Position numbers and translations under genes: made by a program. The notes under the pieces are model-generated. The model had not been told where the DNA came from. It saw only the letters and a list, made by a program, of their open reading frames with translations, and searched no databases. From Rhynchonema sp. JSB1_4 (taxonomy: Eukaryota > Nematoda > Chromadorea > Monhysterida > Xyalidae), in NCBI GenBank assembly GCA_030248065.1, contig JASAMV010005032.1, positions 32,485-96,484 of the forward strand: a DNA stretch of 64,000 bases. The letters run 5' to 3'. Positions 54,792-64,000 of the stretch are shown one piece after another. Each line of letters starts with the position of its first letter. Position 1 is the stretch's first letter.

Positions 54792-56265
54792 TTTGACAAT
54801 GTATACTCATGTAAATCTGTTATTATAGTCAGTTTATCAGCACTGAGCTACTGGAGAATACCAAATACTGTAACTCCCCTGGGGGTTTCCTCGGAAATCT
54901 TACGAATGATTTCCCCACTGGGGCTTATTCCGAATATTTCTGCAGCACGAAACTGTGCTCAATGCTTTTTGAACAGTCAGATATCTGGTTTACCTTCTTT
55001 TAAACTTTATAACGGTGAAACTGCCAGCGTTAATGCTTCTTAAAACCACCCACACATGCTTGTCAACACGAAAATTGCACTGTTGAGGTTCTTAAACGGG
55101 GCATTAGCCTTTTATTTACCCTTTGTGTTTTTGGGTGCAACGAAGTACACTATAGGTCGAGTTATGGTTATCTGTCCTCATGTGGACATTTTGTCCGCAT
55201 GGACGAAACTTGTTCTGGCCGTAGTTTATTGTTGAAACTTCAGGTTTGACCAGCATGTTAGTTCAATGACTGGGTTGCCTTGAGGGCTGCATTGAAGCAA
55301 AAATACCAATGTTATTGGTCAGACGGTAAGGTGCTTTGAGGGCACGCCTTTGGTCTTGCGCAAAGGCATGTTAGTTGTTCCCCTAGACCTGCTGCTATTG
55401 CTGCAATCAATTGCAAACTGTGATCAATACAAAGTTCCGTCCATGAGGACAAAATGTCCACATGCGGACAAGCATAACAGCATAACTCCACCTTACACGA
55501 AATGTTCATGAGGCACGAAAAAAGTTTTTCCCACATAAGCCCCGGGGCTTATTCTGAAAATTTCAAGGTACTGTAAGTCCCCAGTGGGGAACTATTCGGG
55601 AGGGGACCTTTACGGCATTTTCCGGTACATTTCAGCACGAGCATAACACTGCAGCAAAAAAATGAGCTCGACTATCTGACTTGAGATCGTGCCCATTTAA
55701 TGAATATTATCGGGCCTATCATCTTCACATCATCTGCTTTCGGGCTCATTTTTAGAGTGGGGCTTAGTATTCTTGTTTGGACGTGATTGAAACAAGTGGA
55801 AAACAGAGATGGCCAAAATGTTCACCATATTGCTTTGAGATTGACATGGTCACATGTCCGTCAGCTGAACTCAGTCAATTTTTTTCCTGAACACTGTTGT
55901 ACGAAAACTGACTGACTTGACTGATTGACATGATATTACCTAGCGAACTAGGCCACAGACTAAATACATTTACGGTACAAAGTAATCGAGAAAATGTAAT
56001 GAGTCTCCTGGGAAGTTTTTCGCCTCGTTTGGTTCAGTTTTGAAAACAAAAAAAATTTATTTCAGCATAGTGCTACGAAGGGTTTATGCTTTCGAATAAG
56101 CCCCATGGCAGCTTGGGGGAGCCATGTACATGCAAAAAACTCCGGCACAAGTTGTTTTTCTACAATCTCCAGTAATTCTGAAAGCTCCTGGGCTAGCATC
56201 TGCTGTAACGTGCTTCGCGACGAAAAGGGTTTCATTTTGCAATAAGCTTGCAATAATGCAATAAC

Positions 56266-56547
56266 GTATTGGTCGCACAATAACTATTGTGCTGTATATA
56301 TGGGAATCCATCCAAAATTTTTCTTGAATGGATTGACAAGCTAGAAAACGATATTGCGCTGTACGAACACACACAAAACTTATGCAGCCGGACTGTTTCA
56401 GCGCCTCCACAACGTGGTTGCTTTGCTGGTTTATTTTCAGATGAAAATGTCTTGTTAGAAATGCAAATAGCGTAGTAAGAGTGGCTGAGTCTGAAAGTCA
56501 GGATCATTTTAGATTAAAATCTCCATCAGTCATTATGCGACCAATAC
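56266..56547. mobile_element. MITE ending GTATTGGTCGCACAAT
   Basis: 282 bp. The left end GTATTGGTCGCACAATAAC is inverted at the right as GTCATTATGCGACCAATAC. The second copy is in the right arm at about 62,244-62,525. Single ends of the family lie at 3712, 13,063 and 49,878. Confidence 0.7.
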
Positions 56548-57130
56548 AGGGTGTGACGTGTGAGTTTATGTTCACCAAAGTCATCGCTCTGATCATACTG
56601 ATGTTGATGCAAACTACTGGCTATTGACTTTGATTGGGCAGAATGTGTCATGTGAGAACAGTTAACCGACGTGATGGATGACATTTGTTTGGTAAACTAT
56701 GAGACTGTCTCGACACTCTTTCAAGTGCTTGGATCAGTTGGTCAACTGCAGAATGTACAAGGGCTATAACTGGCGCTCACTTTGTCACGAAAGAACTGAT
56801 ACTCTCACCACATAAAGCCGTTGTAAAATAACCCTCGTGCACAGTGCCACGAGCAGTGCCCATTTGGCCAAAACGTCCTTTACGTCTGTTGGTCAAATAA
56901 TTGGGGTGTGAAGCTTGATGATGTTTGACGCGGGCCACGTCATAAAAATAGAATGAGGAACACTAAACACGTCATGAAAACCACTCTGTTGAAAATTCAT
57001 TCTTCTTTTCACTCAGCTACCGTAAATCTGGGCCGTGTCAAGTAACACGTGCCACACAAGTAAATACAAACATGGATCGGCGCATATAGTAACTTCATAC
57101 CGTAGTGCAAACTTTGGCAATAAAAGACTA

Positions 57131-57600
57131 AAGGTCGGTTTATACTCTGACTGCCCGGCAATAGCAGTCAGAAATTTGTGACTGCCCGCTCGGTCAGCTC
57201 ATTAACAGAGCAAGAACAGTAGACGGCAGGCAGCGGTCAATGGACAGAGCGGAACAGGTAATCACCACAAGCAATCACTGCCTTGCCGGGCACTTCTGCG
57301 TGGTAGTGACTTCTCCCGATTTTGACTTCTACTTCCCGGAAGTCAGAAGTATAAATCGACCTTAAAGGGCGGTTTATACTCTGACTGCCCGGCAGTAGCA
57401 GTCAGAAATTTGGGACTGCCCGTTCGGTCAGCTCATTAACAGAGCACGAACAGTAGACGGCAGGCAGCGGTCAATGGACAGAGTGGAACAGGCAATCACT
57501 ACAAGCAATCACTGCCTTGCCGGGCACTTCTGCGTGGTAGTGACTTCTCCCGATTTTGACTTCTACTTCCCGGAAGTCAGAAGTATAAATCGACCTTAAC
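57131..57600 (+). mobile_element. Tandem pair of about 235-bp MITEs
   Basis: Two nearly identical units (57,131-57,365 and 57,366-57,600). Each begins AAGGTCGGTTTATACTCTGA (or AAGGGCGG) and ends CAGAAGTATAAATCGACCTT, its imperfect inverse. Interior words include GCACTTCTGCGTGGTAGTGA. Tandem MITEs are unusual. The degraded counterpart is at about 61,262-61,670. Confidence 0.75.
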
Positions 57601-58440
57601 ATTGTGAACACATGTGCACCGCAAATGCCATGCCAAAAATAGTCACACGGACCGTGATACGTGTTCACTAAGATGAATCTGGGGCGCTGGGTTACGGTAA
57701 TGGCCGTACAAAAGAAAAAATACTAGCCGGGACCCGTGCCGCCCATCGGGATATTATTGACGTCTGAGCAAAGTCTCATCGGATTGGAAAGGTAACAAAT
57801 GCGTTTCATGAGTAAAGCATCGCAACAGAAATTGAGCCCTGCACAAGTCGCAGTCTGTGACACCGGCCCAGACTGTCAACTCCACTTGATACAAAACCAC
57901 CAATACTATCGACGATTAAAGGCAGAAATCAAACATGTGTGATTACAGCAGTTGTGCAAACGAAATGTACTAAGGTAAACTATGGAAATAGGAGCAATCA
58001 ATAACTGGCATTTGCTAGCGGCAAGTCAGTTTTCCCTGAAAGTCGATTAGTGTCTCTGATTGTGATGGCAACGTTAATCAATGTCGGGATAAAAATACAG
58101 AAACGTTTGCCGTGGTAAAACACCGTTAACGGTTGTTGCGTCACGCTGCTTCACTGAAAGACACGTTATTAATTATTGTCAAATTAGATTAGGTAGTTAG
58201 TTAGCATACTGGCTTACAGTACTGTTGTCACTCAGATGGTCAATTCCCATTCATTCCCATGTATAATTTAGGGCTGCTTGAGTTGACGACCAGAGTTGAC
58301 GACTGTACAATTAGTCGTAATTTACGGCATTACGTATGATCATGATTGTCGTGCTAGGCTCTCACCAACTGCAACGAGTCCAGTGTTCTGATGAATTCTA
58401 CAGTCGTGTTTTATCGACCTAAACTTGTATGCATTTGCAA

Positions 58441-60423
58441 TTTAGAAAAGAAGGAAGGAAGAGATAATTGTTGAATGTTACCAGAGAGTAGAGGAAATAA
58501 TGAAATGAAGAATCTAAAATTATTAATATATTGCTTTTTAAACTTTTTAAACGTTGATTTTGCGACAAAAAGAAGTATTGGAAGGGAATTTTGTTTTCTG
58601 CTGTCAATGTTTTTCCACACGCTTGTTCCGTGCGGCTGTCGTAGGTCGGAAGTGTGAGTAAAAGAAAAGATGTGATATAATAATAAGTCTAATGTGAGAA
58701 TAAAGAAAAAGGGTGTGTAAAAGAATAAGAAGAATTAGGCGCCCTGTGAGGAATTTTCGTGTTTTGTTCAGCTCAGGAAGAAAAGTTTGTTAATTGACAC
58801 GACAGGACAAGTGGAAGACGAATGCGGAGGGAGATTTGATTATGTCTCATTCGATGCTGGGGGGGGGGGGCGGCGGGGGAGGGGGGGGGCGGGGAGGGAG
58901 GAAAGGGAGCCCGGACGCGGGGAGCCGGGCCCCCCGCGGGCAAGCAGGGACGAGAACTTGTATTCGTGCTGAAGGTGCTGCTGATAATTCGCTGAATAGA
59001 CATGTTTTCGTCCATCAGTCTGGTTAATGGCGTAGGGACATGGAATATTCCGCCATTATACCACAGAGGTCATTCGCACTGGGTGACTCCGGGTTTACCT
59101 TTTCACTTGTTGTCAAATTTGTCAACCTTTATTGTCAGGCAGGGATAGAAAATAGAATTTTTCCCTTTTTTTCAAAAAGGAAAAGGTCCCCAGTTTCTTA
59201 CAAAAACAGCCACACTACACCGTACATAATGAAGAACGTTTTTGAAGTTAAAAATCATCACACAGATGAATGGTTATAGGCTTGCCGTTTCCAAAAAATA
59301 GCCACGGTCCAAAAGGGCGTTTCATCACGTTCGCTACTTTTCATGTTTTCCTACAGGTCATTTTTATCGCTTTTTTACGTTTTATTCCCGGTTTTTTTCT
59401 TTTCTCTACGCCCTCATTTTTTCCTCTTTTCTTTGCTTTTTTCTCATTGCCATTGGGAAAGAAGGAAAAAAGCAAAATATTTTCCTTTTGTTGCTCCGTT
59501 GTCAGTGTGAAAAAAGGGCCCAGACAGAAGGTCTGTCAGGTTTGTATATCGTCTTGTATACCTACATTGCAATGTATCCATCACCGCCATGTTTGTAGTT
59601 TGTTTTCAATATCAAACGGATTAAGCACTCAAGGTTGGGCTATGTACAACAGGGTATACGGTAACTCAAATCATAATATTATTTGTGAACGTGATATATA
59701 CCCGCAGGGCGACACTCAAGCCAGCAGGAACTTGATGTCTCGCAACGCCGATTGAAATAGAAAACTCGTCTGATGGCCTTGGTAAGACGTCAGACCTAAA
59801 AGCCATGGCATAAGGCATTTTCTATGTATGCCATTTCCCTTTTTCCGCACGTCGCCTTTATTCTCAGCAGCAGGTCGAATGGAGTACATAATCGGAAATC
59901 TCCGGTCTCCGCAGTTGGTCCCGGGTCTTGTCTGCACTTGTCCTGGTCGGTGGTCAATTGAACAAACTGTTGTCTTGCCTGGAGAAAAACACGAAAATTC
60001 CTCAGGGCGCCTAATCGAAGTTCTTCGTTATTCGTTGGTTAATGCACACCTGCTTGTTTGCTTTATTGCTGCACATTGAGGACGTTATTATTATATCACG
60101 ATCGTGTTTGCTTGTTGAGCTCACACGTTCACGAACCTGTACGACAGCCGGGGGCACGGAACAAGCGTGGGTGGTGAAAAACATGTGGACGGGACGCGGA
60201 ATAAAACGAAAAATTTCCGGCTCTGTCCCAATGAAAGCTTCTTTTTGTCGCGGAAAATCAACGTTTAAAAATGTTTAAAAAGCTTAAAAAATTTATAGTT
60301 TGAACACAGTTTTAGTGTGAAAAGTTCTTCATGTTACTTTACCATTATGGTTCCTCACGTTACTTTGGTATGAGGCATTCAACAGATTGTATCTCGGTTC
60401 CTTCCGCTTCTGTTTGCTAAAAT
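58441..60423. other. Spacer between the inverted arms
   Basis: About 2 kb, not duplicated. Contains a G-rich block at 58,860-58,945 and a T-rich block at 59,360-59,510. The 161-codon frame at 59,270-59,755 is Phe-rich from the T tract and is not a credible gene. No hallmark of a transposase or other enzyme. Confidence 0.5.
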
Positions 60424-63400
60424 GTGCAAATGCATACAAGTTTAGGTCCATAAAACACGACTGTAGATTTCATCAGAACACTGGACTCGTTGCAGTTGGT
60501 GAGAGCCTAGCACGACAATCATGATCATACGTAATGTCGTAAATTACGACTAATTGTACAGTCGTCAACTCTTGTCGTCAACTCAAGCAGCCCTAAATTA
60601 TACATGGGAATAAGAGTTGACGATCTGAGTGACAACAGTACTGTAAGCAAGTATGCTAACTAACTACCTAATCTAATTTGACAATAATTAATAAAGTGTC
60701 TTTCAGTGAAGCAGCGTGACGCAACAACCGTTAACGGTGTTTTACCACGGCAAACGTTTCTGTATTTTTATCCCGACATTGATTAACGTTGCCATCACAA
60801 TCAGAGACACTAATCGACTTTCAGGGAAAACTGACTTGCCGCTAGCAAATGTCAGTTATTGATTGCTCCTATTTCCATAGTTTACCTTAGTACATTTCAT
60901 TTGCACAACTGCTGTAATCACACATGTTTGATTTCTGCCTTTAATCGTCGATAGTATTGGTGGTTTTGTATCAAGTGGAGTTGACAGTCTGGGCCGGGGT
61001 CACAGACTGTGACTTGTGCAGGGCGCAATTTATGTTGCGATGCTTTACTCATGAAACGCATTTGTTACCTTTCCAATCCGATGAGACTTTGCTCAGACGT
61101 CAATAATATCCCGATGGGCGGCACGGGTCCCGGCTAGTATTTTTTCTTTTGTACGGCCATTACCGTAACCCAGCGCCCCAGATTCATCTTAGTGAACACG
61201 TATCACGGTCCGTGTGACTATTTTTGGCATGGCATTTGCGATGCACATGTGTTCACAATGTTAAGGTCGATTTATACTTCTGACTTCCGGAGAGAAGCAA
61301 ATGGAAGTCACTACCACGCAGAAGTGCCGGCAGGCGGTTGCTTTAGTGATTGCCTTTCCACTCTTCCATTGACCGCTGCCTGCCGTCACTTTCTGCTCTG
61401 TAATGAGCTACCACGCCCAAATTTCTACTGCCTGCCGCCAAGATAAACCGCCCTTTAAGCGATTTATACTTCTACTTCCGGAAGTAGAAGTCAAAATCGG
61501 GAGCACTACCACGCAAGGCCCGGCAAGGCAGTGATTGCTTTGTATACCTGTTCCGCTCTGTCCATTACCGCTGCCTCCTCTACTGTTCTTGCTCTGTTAA
61601 ACTACCGCGGGCTCACAAATTTCTGACTGCTATTGCCGGGCAGTCAAGATAAACCACCTTTAGTCTTTTATTGCCAAAGTTTGCACTACGGTATGAAGTT
61701 ACTATATGCGCCGATCCATGTTTGTATTTACTTGTGTGGCACGTGTTACTTGACACGGCCCAGATTTACGGTAGCTGAGTGAAAAGAAGAATGAATTTTC
61801 AACAGAGTGGTTTTCATGACGTGTTTAGTGTTCCTCATTCTATTTTTATGACGTGGCCCGCGTCAAACATCATCAAGCTTCACACCCCAATTATTTGACC
61901 AACAGACGTAAAGGACGTTTTGGCCAAAGGGGCACTGCTCGTGGCACTGTGCACGTGGGTTATTTTACAACGGCTTTATGTGGTGAGAGTATCAGTTCTT
62001 AGGTGACAAAGTGAGCGCCAGTTATAGCCCTTGTACATTCTGCAGTTGACCAACTGATCCAAGCACTTGAAAGAGTGTCGAGACAGTCTCATAGTTTACC
62101 AAACAAATGTCATCCATCACGTCGGTTAACTGTTCTCACATGACACATTCTGCCCAATCAAAGTCAATAGCCAGTAGTTTGCATCAACATCAGTATGATC
62201 AGAGCGATGACTTTGGTGAACATAAACTCACACGTCACACCCTGTATTGGTCGCATAATGACTGATGGAGATTTTAATCTAAAATGATCCTGACTTTCAG
62301 ACTCAGCCACTCTTACTACGCTATTTGCATTTCTAACAAGACATTTTCATCTGAAAATAAACCAGCAAAGCAACCACGTTGTGGAGGCGCTGAAACAGTC
62401 CGGCTGCATAAGTTTTGTGTGTGTTCGTACAGCGCAATATCGTTTTCTAGCTTGTCAATCCATTCAAGAAAAATTTTGGATGGATTCCCATATATACAGT
62501 ACAATAGTTATTGTGCGACCAATACGTTATTGCATTATTGCAAGCTTATTGCAAAATGAAACCCTTTTCGTCGCGAAGCACGTTACAGCAGATGCTAGCC
62601 CAGGAGCTTTCAGAATTACTGGAGATTGTAGAAAAACAGCTTGTGCCGGAGTTTTTTGCATGTACATGGCTCCCCAAGCTGCCATGCGGCTTATTCGAAA
62701 GCATAAGCCCTTCGTGGCACTATGCTGAAATAAATTTTTTTTGTTTTCAAAACTGAACCAAACAAGGCGAAAAACTTCCCAGGAGACTCATTACATTTTC
62801 TCGATTACTTTGTACCGTAAATGTATTTAGTCTGTGGCCTAGTTCGCTAGGTAATATCATGTCAATCAGTCAAGTCAGTCAGTTTTCGTACAACAGTGTT
62901 CAGGAAAAAATTGACTGAGTTCAGCTGACGGACATGTGACCATGTGAATCTCAAAGCAATATGGTGAACATTTTGGCCATCTCTGTTTTCCACTTGTTTC
63001 AATCACGTCCAAACAAGAATACTAAGCCCCACTCTAAAAATGAGCCCGAAAGCAGATGATGTGAAGATGATAGGCCCGATAATATTCATTAAATGGGCAC
63101 GATCTCAAGTCAGATAGTCGAGCTCATTTTTTTGCTGCAGTGTTATGCTCGTGCTGAAATGTACCGGAAAATGCCGTAAAGGTCCCCTCCCGAATAGTTC
63201 CCCACTGGGGACTTACAGTACCTTGAAATTTTCAGAATAAGCCCCGGGGCTTATGTGGGAAAAACTTTTTTCGTGCCTCATGAACATTTCGTGTAAGGTG
63301 GAGTTATGCTGTTATGCTTGTCCGCATGTGGACATTTTGTCCTCATGGACGGAACTTTGTATTGATCACAGTTTGCAATTGATTGCAGCAATAGCAGCAG

Positions 63401-64000
63401 GTCTAGGGGAACAACTAACATGCCTTTGCGCAAGACCAAAAGGCGTGCCCCCTCAAAGCACCTTACCGTCTGACCAATAACATTGGTATTTTTGCTTCAA
63501 TGCAGCCCTCAAGGCAACCCAGTCATTGAACTAACATGCTGGTCAAACCTGAAGTTTCAACAATAAACTACGGCCAGAACAAGTTTCGTCCATGCGGACA
63601 AAATGTCCACATGAGGACAGATAACCATAACTCGACCTATAGTGTACTTCGTTGCACCCAAAAACACAAAGGGTAAATAAAAGGCTAATGCCCCGTTTAA
63701 GAACCTCAACAGTGCAATTTTCGTGTTGACAAGCATGTGTGGGTGGTTTTAAGAAGCATTAACGCTGGCAGTTTCACCGTTATAAAGTTTAAAAGAAGGT
63801 AAACCAGATATCTGACTGTTCAAAAAGCATTGAGCACAGTTTCGTGCTGCAGAAATATTCGGAATAAGCCCCAGTGGGGAAATCATTCGTAAGATTTCCG
63901 AGGAAACCCCCAGGGGAGTTACAGTATTTGGTATTCTCCAGTAGCTCAGTGCTGATAAACTGACTATAATAACAGATTTACATGAGTATACATTGTCAAA
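60424..64000 (-). repeat. Right arm of the 3.6-kb inverted duplication (cut by window end)
   Basis: Reverse complement of 54,792-58,440, about 70 bp shorter because of small deletions, most concentrated in the MITE pair region (about 61,262-61,670). Confidence 0.9.

Larger units (their letters stand above)
54792..58440 (+). repeat. Left arm of a 3.6-kb inverted duplication
   Basis: Aligns base for base, with small indels, to the reverse complement of 60,424-64,000. 54,792 pairs with the window's last base, so the arm may extend further left. It contains two MITE families, an inverted GTGGACATTTTGTCC motif pair (55,185 and 55,455), and no convincing gene. Frames such as 55,312-55,536 and 56,084-56,507 are mirrored in the other arm and have no motifs. 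Confidence 0.9.

Noticed and set aside
59270..59755. 161-codon Phe-rich frame in the inverted-repeat spacer
   Set aside because: Driven by a T-rich tract; no domain or splice context.
54239..64000. Frames duplicated in both arms (for example 55,312-55,536 and 63,253-63,480)
   Set aside because: Mirrored only because the DNA is duplicated. They start inside MITEs or repeats and show no motif or codon signal.
1..64000. CRISPR arrays, operons, ribosome-binding sites, tRNA or rRNA genes
   Set aside because: None seen. Repeats lack CRISPR spacing, gene structure is eukaryotic, and I recognised no tRNA cloverleaf or rRNA core sequence.

Overview
This window is eukaryotic and almost certainly animal DNA. 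Open frames are short and joined by GT-AG introns of about 50-300 bp, many acceptors read TTTCAG, and there are many transposon relics. Short TTAGGC runs, the nematode telomere unit, sit inside one small transposon. A nematode is my best guess, but this is inference and no rRNA or tRNA confirms it.

Left flank (1-14,221): a rearranged BEL/Pao retrotransposon with two 229-bp LTRs; foldback elements; a broken eIF2-beta/eIF5-family exon (minus strand); a relic of a non-Polinton type B DNA polymerase protein; a 165-170-bp tandem repeat; and two unrecognised exon-like frames.

Centre (14,222-48,132): a 33.9-kb Maverick/Polinton, a virus-like DNA transposon, bounded by perfect 84-bp terminal inverted repeats. 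It carries a major capsid protein segment, an FtsK/HerA-type packaging ATPase and a multi-exon protein-primed DNA polymerase B. I found no integrase and no adenovirus-type protease. Accessory genes include a CARD-like protein at the left end, an RG-rich basic protein, a Cys-rich frame with five N-glycosylation sequons, a PC4-like single-stranded-DNA-binding protein and BTB-like segments. At the right end are a 121-aa protein, an acidic five-exon protein, and a signal-peptide/mucin/TSP1/transmembrane protein. Left-end genes run on the minus strand and right-end genes on the plus strand, so both sets point outward. Several frames are open except for one stop or one shift, several smaller transposons are nested inside, and two homopolymer-rich blocks flank a 3.8-kb AT-rich stretch that splits the capsid region.

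Right flank (48,133-64,000): an 82-bp tandem repeat abuts the Polinton end. Next come three exons of a GnRH/vasopressin-type GPCR (TM2, TM3, TM4, minus strand). The exons for TM5-7 are not seen, so the Polinton may sit in an intron of this gene. From 54,792 to the window end is a large inverted duplication: arms of about 3.6 kb around a 2-kb spacer, with at least two MITE families in each arm.

Taken together, the Polinton looks like a decaying virus-like element with replication (PolB), packaging (ATPase), capsid (MCP) and possible host-interaction cargo (CARD, TSP1 membrane protein, acidic protein). The cargo roles are inferred from domain architecture alone.
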